A stretch of DNA of 64,000 bases from Pseudomonas sp. LS1212 (GCF_024741815.1 NZ_CP102951.1:4478001-4542000); one strand, 5' to 3'. Shown: positions 8,476 through 17,395, counted from the stretch's first letter. The notes: generated by a model not told the origin, from the sequence alone. Numbers and translations: made by a program.

Positions 8476-10851
8476 TCATTGCTCGGGAACCGTCTGATCG
8501 ACCGTCTCTGCAGGCACCTGAACATTGTCCTTGACCTGCTCCGCTGGTGCATCAGGCACTGCGGCCGCGGCCGTCTTGCCCACTTGTTGCAGGGTTTGCA
8601 GGTTGCTTTTGCGCACGGCGCCGACGAAGCCCTGGAAGGGCACATCGGTAATCCCGACCAGACCGAAGTGGCCGTTTTCGCCATCGAGCAAACGTCCGGT
8701 CACAGGTTGATCGAGGTACTGGAACCAGTGCGCACCGACAATGGACGGCTCTTCCATGGCGGCCTTGAGGAACGCGGCATAAGCGCTGCCGCGGTCTTCT
8801 TCCCTGGCCACCTCCATCACACCTGGCGAGAAGGGCCCACGATCACGCGAACCGAAATGGAATTCGCTGACCAGCAAGGGCTTGTCCAACGCTTTCAAGC
8901 GGCCGAAATCATAGCCATCCTGCGGCTTCGGCGTGTAGAAATTGAAGCTCAGGACATCACAGTATTGGGCGCAGGCATCGACCGCTTCTGGCGTGCTCAC
9001 GGCAAAGCGGCCGCCCAGCAACAGGTGATTGGGCGCGTGCCAATTCAGCGAATCGGAAATGGTCTTGAAGTAGGTATCGGCAAACACCCGCTGGAAGTGC
9101 TTGAAGTCAGCCTCGATCTCCGGGTGCTCAGGGCTTGGCAGTGGCGGCTCGAAGCCTGGGTCTTCCATCAATTCCCACGCTGGAAGATCGATACCCCAGG
9201 CCTTGGACAGACCGGCCTGGTTACGGTATTTGTCGCGCAGTTGTTTGAGGAAGGCGCGCTTGGCCGGCACGTCGGTGGTCAAGCGCAGTGTGCCGTACGC
9301 CAAGGCGTAGCGCGCTTTCGGATCGTCGCCGGGGCCGGCCCAGGCCAGTTCGTTGTCGGCGAAGTAACCGATCAGCCAAGGGTCGTCACGGTGATCACGG
9401 GCAGCAATGGCCACGGCCCGCTCGGTGGCCATGGCAAAGCGCGGATCGAACGGGTCTGGCATGCCGCCCCACCAATCGGAACCTGTGCTGATACTGGCGT
9501 AGTCGCCGACGATCGACAGTGGCAACGTGTAAGGCACGCGATCGTTTTTCATCAGACCAGGGTCGCTCCAGTTACCCAGGGTGTTGAAACCCCAGGCCTG
9601 CAGACGATCGAGGGTATGGCCCTGCCAGCGCTTGGCATCGAAAGTGGGTGGCGGGCAGTTTGTGGCTTGCGGTTGCTCGCTGGCAGTTTCGACCTGAGCA
9701 GCATCGACCTTGCCGGCTTCGGCAGTGCCTGCTGCCGCTTCAGCGGTTTTCACACAAGGTTGGGCATTGGCGCGGGCCAGGTTGGCGGCGTAGAAATCGT
9801 ACCAGCGCCCGCTGTTGTAGCCTCTGTCCCTGGAAGAACCATTACCATCGCGGTTGTCGCTCTCACCGTAGTAATGAGCCAACGGCTCTTCTCCCTGGGG
9901 CAGCCCCGAGAACATCCATTCGCGACCGGCGACATAAGTCTTGCCGCCATCGGCTGCAACGGCATTGACCCCCAGCGAATAAAACGGGTGCCCCTCTGGC
10001 GTTACCAGGTACCAGCGCCCGTCGCGTTTTTCGGTACGGAAAAAGCCCTTGGCCTCGAATCCCGGCCCCTGCGTCCAGCCACCGAACTTGTCCAGAGGCT
10101 GCTTGGCGCGTTCGGCGAGCCAGGTCTTGAGTACCTGCTGCTCCTTGCTCGCGGCCGTTTTGAGCTGTTCATCGCTGCCGACTTTTTCCGGCCATTTGCT
10201 GCGCGTGTGCTGGCCATAGCTATCGACAATGGCGCTATAGGCCGCTTTCGGCAGCTCATCGCTATCCTGCACCCCAAAGCGCTCGAGCAGGATGCTCTGG
10301 GCCACGGCCGGCTTGTTCATTGACAAGGTCACCGAGACCACCTTGCTCAGGTCCAGCTCGCCGACACTGCTGGCCAACAACAGGCGTTGACCGTCCTGCT
10401 GCCAGGGCATGGGGGGCCCGGCACGCATGCCGTGAGTCAGTGGCGTACTGGTGCGCAATGGCACCAGCAATGTCTGCGCGGGGCCGGCCGGCAGGTCGAC
10501 CCGGCTGGTCAGGGCCTTGCCATCACTGCTCTGGATCGTCACATCGACGGTCAGCGCCCAATTCATCGCGCTCTGGATTCGCAGGGTCATGGCGCTTGCC
10601 GCGGACCAGTCCCACACGCCGCTTTGCGGTGTCAGGCGCAGGCTCGGGCGTTCGACAGGGTTGAACACCACCCGACGCAATACCTCGCCTTCGGCCGTCT
10701 GCTCCGCGTTGGACTGTGGCAGGCTGGCATTTTCAGTCGCCACCTGAACCACATCGGCAGGGCGAACGAAGTTGAACAGCGTCTGCTGGGCCGCCCACGA
10801 CGGGGTAGCGAACAACAGTGCAAATACAGCGGGCAACGAACGGCGAATCAT
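8476..10851 (-). CDS. Secreted GH50-like beta-agarase homologue
   Basis: A 791-residue protein with an N-terminal signal peptide (cleavage after PSWA, about residue 20). Residues 25-200 form a beta-rich carbohydrate-binding-like region and 260-750 a (beta/alpha)8 clan GH-A domain. The expected acid/base glutamate is E501 in GYFADNELAW and the nucleophile is E663 in LLVSEFHFGS, as in GH50 and GH42 enzymes. Between residues 366 and 399 a low-complexity Ala/Glu insert is closed by two cysteines (QPCVKT and ATNCPP). Pseudomonads usually do not use agar, so the true substrate may be another galactan-like or self-made polysaccharide. ATG 10851 opens the signal peptide, with AGGAGAG upstream. Confidence 0.8.
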   Translation of the reverse strand: MIRRSLPAVFALLFATPSWAAQQTLFNFVRPADVVQVATENASLPQSNAEQTAEGEVLRRVVFNPVERPSLRLTPQSGVWDWSAASAMTLRIQSAMNWALTVDVTIQSSDGKALTSRVDLPAGPAQTLLVPLRTSTPLTHGMRAGPPMPWQQDGQRLLLASSVGELDLSKVVSVTLSMNKPAVAQSILLERFGVQDSDELPKAAYSAIVDSYGQHTRSKWPEKVGSDEQLKTAASKEQQVLKTWLAERAKQPLDKFGGWTQGPGFEAKGFFRTEKRDGRWYLVTPEGHPFYSLGVNAVAADGGKTYVAGREWMFSGLPQGEEPLAHYYGESDNRDGNGSSRDRGYNSGRWYDFYAANLARANAQPCVKTAEAAAGTAEAGKVDAAQVETASEQPQATNCPPPTFDAKRWQGHTLDRLQAWGFNTLGNWSDPGLMKNDRVPYTLPLSIVGDYASISTGSDWWGGMPDPFDPRFAMATERAVAIAARDHRDDPWLIGYFADNELAWAGPGDDPKARYALAYGTLRLTTDVPAKRAFLKQLRDKYRNQAGLSKAWGIDLPAWELMEDPGFEPPLPSPEHPEIEADFKHFQRVFADTYFKTISDSLNWHAPNHLLLGGRFAVSTPEAVDACAQYCDVLSFNFYTPKPQDGYDFGRLKALDKPLLVSEFHFGSRDRGPFSPGVMEVAREEDRGSAYAAFLKAAMEEPSIVGAHWFQYLDQPVTGRLLDGENGHFGLVGITDVPFQGFVGAVRKSNLQTLQQVGKTAAAAVPDAPAEQVKDNVQVPAETVDQTVPEQ

Positions 10852-10931
10852 AGTGATCCAGCTCTCCTTGATGGGCTTGGGCCTTGACGACAGTGCATAG
10901 ACAACGCCGCGCGACATTGATGCGAAACGCG

Positions 10932-13076
10932 TCAGGAAATTTCCCGGCGAAAAGGCGGCAAGGCATTGAGGATAGCCTTGCCATAGCGTTGCGTGACGAC
11001 ACGCCGGTCGAGCAAGGTGATGGTGCCGCGATCCTGTTCGGTGCGCAGCAGGCGCCCGCAGGCCTGAATCAGGCGCAGCGAGGCATCGGGCACGGCGATC
11101 TCCATGAAGGGATTGCCGCCGCGGGCCTCGATCCACTCGGCCAGGGCTGCCTCGACCGGGTCATCCGGCACCGCAAAGGGAATCTTGGCAATGACGACGT
11201 GTTCGCAGTAGGCACCCGGCAGGTCGACCCCTTCGGCGAAGCTGGCCAGGCCGAACAGCACGCTGGAATCGCCACCGTCGACACGCGCCTTGTGCTTGTT
11301 CAGGGTTTCCTGCTTGGACAGGTTGCCCTGGATGAAAACCTGCTTGCGCCAGTCGCGGTCCAGCCCATCGAACACGTCCTGCATCTGCTTGCGCGAAGAG
11401 AACAGCACCAGCGTGCCGCGCGAACCTTCCACCAGCTCCGGCAGGTCACGGATGATGGCCGCGGTGTGGGCCGTCGCATCGCGCGGGTCGGCACGCAGGT
11501 CCGGCACCCGCAGCAAACCGGCGTCGGCATGATGGAAGGGGCTTGGCACGATCGTGGTCACGGCAGTCTTGGGCAACCCGGCACGCATGCGGTAGCGATC
11601 GAACTTGCCCAGCGCGGTCAAGGTCGCGGAGGTCACCAGTGCGCCGTAGGCGACATTCCACAGATTGCGCCGCAGCATTTCCGCCGCAAGGATCGGGCTT
11701 GCGTTGACTTCGATGTCGAACATCGCCCCGCTTTCGGCCAACGTCAACCAGCGCGCCATGGGCGGGCTGTCTTGCGGGTCCTCGGCGGTGAACGCCGTCC
11801 ACAGTTCCCAGTTACCCTGGGCGCGCATCAGCAGGCTGCCGAACAGCGGATACCATTCTTCGGCCTGATGGCTGGCAATTCCGATGCTGACCTCGCCGTC
11901 CATGCCTTCCTTGAGCAACTCGGTGAGCCGAGTGAAGACGTCGGTCAGACGAGAGAAGCCCTTCTTCAGTTCGATGCCCATCTCGCGCATGTGCTCCGGC
12001 ACGACGCCAGCGACAAAGCGATGGCGCGGCCGCTCGCGGCCTTCCATGTCTTCGCCGGCGCGGAAATCGGCAAGTTGTTCGCAGGCGCTGAACATGAATT
12101 GCTGCTGGGTCTTGATCTCCCGGGCCAGTTCCGGGACTTGCTCGATCAGCTTGCCCAGATCGCCCGGCAACGGATGCTGGGCCAGCAGCTTGGTCAGGTT
12201 CTTGGCCGTTTGCTCGAGCCAGTCGGCGGTGGAGCGTAGCCGCGTGTAATGCGCGAAATGGCCGATGGCCTTGTCCGGCAGGTGATGACCTTCGTCGAAT
12301 ACATACATGGTGTCGCGGGGGTCCGGCAGCACTGCGCCGCCGCCCAGGGCCAGGTCGGCCAGGACCATGTCATGGTTGGTCACGATCACATCGACCTTAC
12401 CCATGCCCTCGCGCGCCTTATAAAAGGCGCATTGCTGGAAGTTCGGGCAATGGCGGTTGGTGCATTGGCTGTGATCGGTGGTCAGGCGCGCCCAGTCATG
12501 GTCTTCCAGGGCCTGGGGCCAGCTGTCGCGGTCGCCGTCCCATTTGTTGCCGGCGAGCTTCTCGATCATGCTGGTAAACAGCTTCTGGCTGGCTTCATCG
12601 ACTTCGATCTTGAAGCCTTCTTCTTCGAACAACTGCGCCGTGGCGTTCTGCGCATGGCCTTCCTGCAAAAGGATGTCGAGTTTCGACAGGCACAGGTAGC
12701 GGCCCCGGCCCTTGGCCAGGGCAAAGCTGAAGTTCAGCCCGCTGTTGCGCATAAGGTCAGGCAGGTCCTTGTAGACGATCTGCTCCTGCAGGGCGACGGT
12801 GGCCGTGGCAATGACCAGGCGCTTGCCCGCGGCCTTGGCGGCCGGAATCGCCGCCAGGCTGTAGGCCACGGTCTTGCCGGTACCGGTACCGGCCTCGACG
12901 GCAACCACCGCCGGATCGCCGCTGCGCCGGCCTTCATCGTCGCAATCGATATCGCCCAGCACCTTGGCGATTTCAGCAATCATCAAACGCTGGCCGTAGC
13001 GGGGCTTGAGGCTCTTGGCTTCGAGAAAACGCGAATAGGCGCCCTGGATCTGGGATTTGAGTTCGTTACTGATCAT
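10932..13076 (-). CDS. dinG: ATP-dependent DNA helicase DinG
   Basis: A 714-residue superfamily 2 iron-sulfur helicase (XPD-like, 5'-3') that unwinds R-loops, D-loops and damaged forks. Walker A is EAGTGTGKT at 61-69 and the DEGH box is at 261-264. The four cysteines of the [4Fe-4S] domain are C129, C205, C210 and C216 (CLSKL; SQCTNRHCPNFQQC). The late motif ACGRLLRTEQDRG carries the arginine finger of motif VI. Length matches DinG. It ends 80 bp upstream of the agarase-like gene in the same direction. Confidence 0.94.
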   Translation of the reverse strand: MISNELKSQIQGAYSRFLEAKSLKPRYGQRLMIAEIAKVLGDIDCDDEGRRSGDPAVVAVEAGTGTGKTVAYSLAAIPAAKAAGKRLVIATATVALQEQIVYKDLPDLMRNSGLNFSFALAKGRGRYLCLSKLDILLQEGHAQNATAQLFEEEGFKIEVDEASQKLFTSMIEKLAGNKWDGDRDSWPQALEDHDWARLTTDHSQCTNRHCPNFQQCAFYKAREGMGKVDVIVTNHDMVLADLALGGGAVLPDPRDTMYVFDEGHHLPDKAIGHFAHYTRLRSTADWLEQTAKNLTKLLAQHPLPGDLGKLIEQVPELAREIKTQQQFMFSACEQLADFRAGEDMEGRERPRHRFVAGVVPEHMREMGIELKKGFSRLTDVFTRLTELLKEGMDGEVSIGIASHQAEEWYPLFGSLLMRAQGNWELWTAFTAEDPQDSPPMARWLTLAESGAMFDIEVNASPILAAEMLRRNLWNVAYGALVTSATLTALGKFDRYRMRAGLPKTAVTTIVPSPFHHADAGLLRVPDLRADPRDATAHTAAIIRDLPELVEGSRGTLVLFSSRKQMQDVFDGLDRDWRKQVFIQGNLSKQETLNKHKARVDGGDSSVLFGLASFAEGVDLPGAYCEHVVIAKIPFAVPDDPVEAALAEWIEARGGNPFMEIAVPDASLRLIQACGRLLRTEQDRGTITLLDRRVVTQRYGKAILNALPPFRREIS

Positions 13077-13172
13077 GGTTCTGGGGCGCGCGAGCCTGGA
13101 TAAATTTTCAGTGTTTCGGATAGGCCGCTATCATACCCCGCTATTGAATCGAGCGCTGAACGGAGATCCTGC

Positions 13173-13637
13173 ATGACCCCCTTTGCTATCCCCTACACAT
13201 TGCATGTACTGGCAGCCCTGATTTGGGTCGGCGGTATGTTTTTCGCCTGGATGATCCTGCGTCCCGCGGCGATGACAACCCTTGAAGGCCCCGCCCGGCT
13301 GAAGCTGTGGGTGGAAGTTTTCCGACGTTTTTTTGTCTGGGTCTGGGTTGCCGTGGTGATTCTTCCGATCAGTGGCGTCGGCATGATCCACATGCGCTAT
13401 GCCGGGTTCGAAGCCGCGCCACGCTACGTTCACGTCATGATCGGGCTCTACATCGTCATGACGGCGCTGTTTATCCGGATTCAATCGCTGCAATTGCCGC
13501 AACTGCGTCGCGCCGTCGATACAGCGGATTGGTCGACAGGTTCCGCCACGCTGGGCCGCATCCGTCGTCTGGTGGGGATCAATCTGATCATTGGCATGGT
13601 ACTGGTCGCGCTCGCTTCGGTTCGGCCGATGCTGTAA
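13173..13637 (+). CDS. CopD-like four-helix membrane protein
   Basis: A 154-residue inner-membrane protein with four hydrophobic helices: LHVLAALIWVGGMFFAWMIL, FVWVWVAVVILPISGVGMI, YVHVMIGLYIVMTALFI and LVGINLIIGMVLVALASV. The HxxAAxIWxGG start is typical of the CopD/HemJ-like superfamily, where histidines may bind copper or heme. No copper-resistance partner is nearby, so a role in copper handling is only inferred. A GGAGATCC ribosome site precedes ATG 13173. Its start faces dinG. Confidence 0.8.
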   Translation: MTPFAIPYTLHVLAALIWVGGMFFAWMILRPAAMTTLEGPARLKLWVEVFRRFFVWVWVAVVILPISGVGMIHMRYAGFEAAPRYVHVMIGLYIVMTALFIRIQSLQLPQLRRAVDTADWSTGSATLGRIRRLVGINLIIGMVLVALASVRPML

Positions 13638-13657
13638 CTGCGCATCAAAGCGGACAC

Positions 13658-13688
13658 CTCGTTCCCACGCTCTTGGAGTGGGAACGAG
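13658..13688. repeat. Short palindromic repeat / terminator-like hairpin
   Basis: CTCGTTCCCAC at 13658-13668 is perfectly complementary to GTGGGAACGAG at 13678-13688, with a 9-base loop. No T-run follows on either side. The same palindrome type is scattered in fluorescent pseudomonad genomes. It separates the convergent CopD-like and collagen-like genes. Confidence 0.75.
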
Positions 13689-13707
13689 ATAAAAGGCAGC
13701 AGCCCTG

Positions 13708-14466
13708 TTACAGACGCTGTACCGAAACAGAGCCCGCGGCACCCGCCACCCCAGGTTGCCCCGGCGCTCCCGGTTGACCACTGCGACCACCCTCGGCGCG
13801 GTAGACCAGGCAGCCCTTGCTCGCGCCACCGGCACCCGCCTTGCCCGGCGCGCCAGCCACGCCACCCGCACCACCCTCGACACGTACCTTGATCTGTTCA
13901 CCCGGGAAGTTACGCGGCACCTGCAGACGCACCTGGGCACCCGCAGCACCAGAATGACCATCGCCTCCGTTGTCGCCATCGGCACCCTTCCCGGCCTGCC
14001 CCCACGTGCAGCCTGCCGCCTCGCCATTACCACCGTCCAGGCCCGCATAGCCTGGCGCGCCGGCGCCACCGCGGGCGTCGATCGAAAGCTCCTGTGCGCT
14101 CAAGGACTGCAACTGCAAGTCAAGGTTGCGCCCTGGCAGCGCCGGCTTCAGGTGAGTGCCAGGTGCACCACGGGCCATTATCTGGCTGCCGGTGCCCAGC
14201 TGCGCGCGCTGCGCATGCAGACGCAATTCCTTTTCGCCCGGCACGATCGCGATTCGCGCTTCATGGCCCAGGCGCAACTCACCCACATTTATTTCGGTCA
14301 GATTGGACGGAATCAGCAAGGTGCCATAATCGGCCACTTCCAGGCGCTCGAGCTGCACAACGCTGGCCTTGCCGGGCAATCGCATCAGCGAGTGGGCGTC
14401 GACGCTGATGACTTCAGCCGTGGCCATGGGGCTGCACAATGCAGCCAGTACGATCAACTTACGCAT
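13708..14466 (-). CDS. Secreted collagen-like glycine-rich protein
   Basis: A 252-residue protein with a signal peptide (MRKLIVLAALCSPMATA). Residues 20-130 form a beta-rich domain (LEVADYGTLLIPSNLTEINVGEL). Residues 135-245 are Gly-x-y rich, in blocks such as GGAGAPGYAGLDGGNGEAAG, GKGADGDNGGDGHSGAAGA and GRSGQPGAPGQPG, interrupted by a short beta segment. The triplet register is imperfect, so a true triple helix is uncertain. Two cysteines lie within the Gly-rich part. The start overlaps the upstream DUF1145 gene by 8 bp, so the two are coupled. The function is unknown; a surface or extracellular role is inferred. Confidence 0.75.
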   Translation of the reverse strand: MRKLIVLAALCSPMATAEVISVDAHSLMRLPGKASVVQLERLEVADYGTLLIPSNLTEINVGELRLGHEARIAIVPGEKELRLHAQRAQLGTGSQIMARGAPGTHLKPALPGRNLDLQLQSLSAQELSIDARGGAGAPGYAGLDGGNGEAAGCTWGQAGKGADGDNGGDGHSGAAGAQVRLQVPRNFPGEQIKVRVEGGAGGVAGAPGKAGAGGASKGCLVYRAEGGRSGQPGAPGQPGVAGAAGSVSVQRL

Positions 14467-14734
14467 GCCTGGAAGCCCCCGTCGGTGCCGAAATCGATTG
14501 CACATGAAAAATACCCACCAGCAAGATCTGCAGTCGATCGAACCAGCGATGGCTGCGCCCACGCAAACGGCGATTGAACAGCAACACTTCCAGCGCATGG
14601 AGCAGCAGCAGCGCAGCGCCCACGGCATTGATCAGCAGGTTGAATGGATTGATCATAGGCATGAACAGATTCAGCAGCACCACCCACCAAAACACCACTG
14701 TCAATGCCTTGCCCACCCCCCAAAACCACTTCAT
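14459..14734 (-). CDS. DUF1145 family small membrane protein
   Basis: A 91-residue inner-membrane protein beginning MKWFWGVGKALTVVFWWVVL, with two or three hydrophobic segments and a basic C-terminus (RRLRGRSHRW). It fits the DUF1145 family of short pseudomonad and enterobacterial proteins (YhhL type) with no known function. The ATG at 14734 is chosen because the family begins MK-FW; an upstream start would add five residues. Its 3' end overlaps the start of the collagen-like gene, which suggests coupled translation. Confidence 0.75.
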   Translation of the reverse strand: MKWFWGVGKALTVVFWWVVLLNLFMPMINPFNLLINAVGAALLLLHALEVLLFNRRLRGRSHRWFDRLQILLVGIFHVQSISAPTGASRHA

Positions 14735-14888
14735 ACGCGCCCCTTGCAAATTATTCTTGGTATAGAGGAGCGATCATGGTCGCTCCCGCGAGGCCCCTGC
14801 AGGGCTCAAGATTCAGGCTTGAACCATGACAGGATATCTCCTGCCCGCACAGTAACGGCTTGCAGGCCTCTTATACCAGAGGTCTGTT
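14735..14888. other. Intergenic region with a small hairpin
   Basis: No gene is visible. GGAGCGA at 14767-14773 pairs with TCGCTCC at 14780-14786 around a 6-base loop. The segment also carries the presumed promoter for the DUF1145/collagen-like pair, which I could not locate. Confidence 0.4.
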
Positions 14889-15446
14889 TCAATTCAGATG
14901 AAGCTCCACCCTGCGGTTCTTCGCCCGACCTTCTGCTGTTGAGTTGTCGGCCACCGGCTCGCTTTCACCACGCCCTTGGCTGGTGACTTTCTCCGGCGAA
15001 AGGCCCTGAGTGATCAGAAAATCCGCAACATTTCCGGCACGACGCTCCGAGAGGTTCTGGTTATAGGCCTCGGAGCCCTGGCTGTCGGTAAACCCGACAA
15101 CCAAGAGCGCCTTCATGCTCGGGTCGTTGAGTTTGTCTATAAGCACCGCCAGTTTGCTGGTGGCAGCCCCCGTCAATTCGTCGGAATTGACGGCGAACAT
15201 GAGGTTACCTTCGTCGTTGAGGGTAATGACGTCCGAGACAGGAGGCCGTGCAGGCTCGCTGACCGGGTACTGCGGCAGCGGGCAACCATTGTGCTTGACG
15301 GGAGTGTTGGCCGGCGTATCGGCGCAACGATCACGACGATCGAATACGCCGTCGCTGTCTTCATCGCCATCCTGGGTGGTGGCGCACCCCGAGAAAATAC
15401 TGCTGACCAGAAGGACGGGAACCGCTGCCCTGGATAACACACTCAT
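14889..15446 (-). CDS. OmpA-family lipoprotein (first of a tandem pair)
   Basis: The product has 185 residues, with lipobox FSGC (Cys near residue 21). Residues 25-55 hold a thrombospondin type-3-like calcium repeat (GDEDSDGVFDRRDRCADTP) ending in NGCP. The OmpA peptidoglycan-binding domain follows at about 75-185 (LLVVGFTDSQGSEAYNQNLS, GRAKNRRVELHLN). It probably links outer membrane and peptidoglycan. The neighbour at 15536 is a longer paralogue in the same direction, only 89 bp away, pointing to a duplication. The ATG at 15446 opens the signal peptide. Confidence 0.86.
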   Translation of the reverse strand: MSVLSRAAVPVLLVSSIFSGCATTQDGDEDSDGVFDRRDRCADTPANTPVKHNGCPLPQYPVSEPARPPVSDVITLNDEGNLMFAVNSDELTGAATSKLAVLIDKLNDPSMKALLVVGFTDSQGSEAYNQNLSERRAGNVADFLITQGLSPEKVTSQGRGESEPVADNSTAEGRAKNRRVELHLN

Positions 15447-15535
15447 GTGAAATGCTCCTGTGTCACCGGCCCCATACCGGTCACACAGGAGTAAAGACCG
15501 GCCCACAGGACTTAACAAGCGGGGCCGGCCGGGCT

Positions 15536-16228
15536 TCAGCGGTTGATCTTGATCTCCACGCGACGGTTCATTGCACGCCCGTCAGCGGTCTTGTTGTCGG
15601 TGACCGGCTGGGATTCACCCGCACCCTCGACCGCAACGAAACTGCTGCGTGGCACACCGCTTTCCACCAGGTAATCGGTCACCGATTGCGCGCGTTTCTG
15701 CGAGAGTTTCTGGTTATAGGTATCGCTGCCCACGCTGTCGGTATGACCGGTAACTTCCAGCCTGGCGCCGGGTGCTTCGTTCTTCAGGCGAGTGGCAATC
15801 TTGTCCAGACGGACCTTGTCGGCTGCGGTCAGGCGGGCAGAGTCGAACTCGAACAGGACGTCACGAATCACGATCACCTCTTCCTTGACCACCACGACCT
15901 CTTCAACCACAGGCGCCGGGGCTGGTGGGCAGCCATTGGCATCGACCTGAACACCTCGCGGAGTACCAGGGCACTTGTCACGGCTGTCAGGCACACCATC
16001 GCCATCCTCGTCGCCGTCGCCATGCACCCAGCAATAGCCGGCCGCCATGCCGGCCCCAATGAGAGCACCCCAGCCAGCCCAGGTCGAGCTCTCTGTAGCG
16101 CCCAGTGCAGCACCAGTAACGCCCCCGACAGCAGCGCATGTCGGCCAGTCGGTTTTTTGTAAACCTGCACAACCAGACAGCACACTGGTTAGCAGAACCA
16201 GGGGTAATGCCGTGCGCACAATGCTCAT
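15536..16228 (-). CDS. OmpA-family lipoprotein with glycine zipper and calcium-type repeat
   Basis: The product has 230 residues. The signal peptide ends in lipobox LSGC (Cys near residue 20). Residues 33-65 are a Gly/Ala-rich helical hairpin (AAVGGVTGAALGATE and WGALIGAGMAAGYCW). DEDGDGVPDSRDKCPGTP is a thrombospondin type-3 repeat, followed by a Val/Glu-rich linker. Residues 115-230 form the OmpA domain (FEFDSARLT, VTGHTDSVGSDTYNQKLS, NRRVEIKINR). It is an OprF-like cell-wall tether in lipoprotein form. It is upstream of its shorter paralogue. Confidence 0.9.
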   Translation of the reverse strand: MSIVRTALPLVLLTSVLSGCAGLQKTDWPTCAAVGGVTGAALGATESSTWAGWGALIGAGMAAGYCWVHGDGDEDGDGVPDSRDKCPGTPRGVQVDANGCPPAPAPVVEEVVVVKEEVIVIRDVLFEFDSARLTAADKVRLDKIATRLKNEAPGARLEVTGHTDSVGSDTYNQKLSQKRAQSVTDYLVESGVPRSSFVAVEGAGESQPVTDNKTADGRAMNRRVEIKINR

Positions 16229-16382
16229 TTTAAGGTTTCTCCTTGGAGATTAAGTTAAAACCCGTACTCTGGGAGTAAAGCCCCCTCAATCCATCTCCGC
16301 CAGCAATAAGCCATTATTGGAATAACATGTACGTAGGACCAGGCCCCAAGCTAGTCTTGGCAGTATTAAAAGAGGACTCTTG

Positions 16383-16877
16383 ATGAATGACGGTTTTTCT
16401 TCGCGCACGCCCCAGCAAGCGCTGGCGGCATTGCTCGATCGCTATGCCCCGCAGCGGCTTTTGCTGGTCGGCAGCCGCTTCCCGGCACTGGACGCCTTCG
16501 AGGCTGCCCACCCGGACACCGCTGTGTATGTAGCCGAACCCGGCCCTCTGCCGGCGACATTGGCCGGGCAACGCTTCGACCTGGCACTGGCAGTAGGCTG
16601 CCTGGAACAACTGAACAAAAGCAGCGGCCAGAAACTGCTGGGCGGCATCCGCAACCTCAATGCCAGCCGCATTGCCGTGCTCGCCGACCTGACGGCCTGT
16701 GGCTGGAGCGAAACCGACTTCTATTCCCTGGCCCTGCAAGCCAGTGAACGTTTCAAACGCGATGACCAGGTCTTGAGCCTGTTCACTTATGATCTACGCG
16801 AATACAAACAGGTGCCGGACTGGCTCAACGCCAAGTTCTGGGCCAACCCGCAAAACTTTGGCAAGTATTGGTGGTGA
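16383..16877 (+). CDS. Conserved hypothetical protein (DUF6231-like)
   Basis: A 164-residue soluble protein. LLLVGSRFPAL, a central FDLALAVGCLEQLNKSS and AVLADLTACGWSETDFYSLAL give it the look of a small Rossmann, SAM-methyltransferase-like fold, but the glycine-rich SAM loop is not clear. I recall this as the DUF6231 family of pseudomonads; the assignment is from memory. ATG 16383 is preferred over an overlapping TTG at 16380. It is the first gene of a tight unit with the SEC-C, LEA-like and His-rich genes (next start 4 bp after its stop). Confidence 0.75.
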   Translation: MNDGFSSRTPQQALAALLDRYAPQRLLLVGSRFPALDAFEAAHPDTAVYVAEPGPLPATLAGQRFDLALAVGCLEQLNKSSGQKLLGGIRNLNASRIAVLADLTACGWSETDFYSLALQASERFKRDDQVLSLFTYDLREYKQVPDWLNAKFWANPQNFGKYWW

Positions 16878-16881
16878 TCGA

Positions 16882-17358
16882 ATGAGTGTCTCGATCTGTC
16901 CCTGCGGCAGCGGCAATCTACTGGACGCCTGTTGCGGGCATTATCACAACGGTCACCCGGCACCCGACGCGCAAACGCTGATGCGCTCGCGCTACAGCGC
17001 GTATGTGCTTGGGTTGATCGACTATCTGGTGGCCACCACCTTGCCGGCGCAGCAGGCCGGTCTCGATCGCCAGTCGATCAGTGACTGGAGCGCACAAAGC
17101 ACCTGGCTGGGCCTTGAAGTGGAAAGCGCCGAAGTCCTGGGCGGCCAGCCCGAGCACGCCTTCGTGACCTTCACCGCGCGTTGGCACGATGAAGCCGGCG
17201 AGCACAGCCACCGCGAACGCTCTTCGTTCGTGCAGAACGACGGGCATTGGTATTTCATCGACCCGACCGTACCACTCAAGGCCGGGCGCAATGATGTCTG
17301 CCCTTGTGCCAGCGGCCAGAAGTTCAAGAAATGCTGCGCCAGTTACATCAAGACCTGA
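16882..17358 (+). CDS. UPF0225/YchJ family SEC-C motif protein
   Basis: A 158-residue protein with SEC-C zinc-binding motifs at both ends: CPCGSGNLLDACCGHYH near the N-terminus and CPCASGQKFKKCC at the C-terminus. Between them lies a YchJ-type NTF2-like domain (LMRSRYSAYVLGLIDYLVATT, WLGLEVESAEV, FVTFTARW). SEC-C motifs also end SecA, where they bind zinc and contact SecB or ribosomes; the role of YchJ is unknown. ATG 16882 matches family starts; earlier in-frame codons overlap the previous gene. Confidence 0.93.
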   Translation: MSVSICPCGSGNLLDACCGHYHNGHPAPDAQTLMRSRYSAYVLGLIDYLVATTLPAQQAGLDRQSISDWSAQSTWLGLEVESAEVLGGQPEHAFVTFTARWHDEAGEHSHRERSSFVQNDGHWYFIDPTVPLKAGRNDVCPCASGQKFKKCCASYIKT

Positions 17359-17395
17359 TCTGGAGCAGACTCGAGGGAACTGCCGGAGAAGTGAA

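Noticed and set aside
8404..10323. 639-residue open frame opposite the agarase homologue
   Set aside because: The opposite strand has a signal peptide, catalytic glutamates and normal composition; this frame has no motif.
13750..14100. Gly-rich coding repeats as a possible DNA tandem repeat
   Set aside because: The repeat is of protein type (Gly-x-y) with varied codons, not a DNA satellite.
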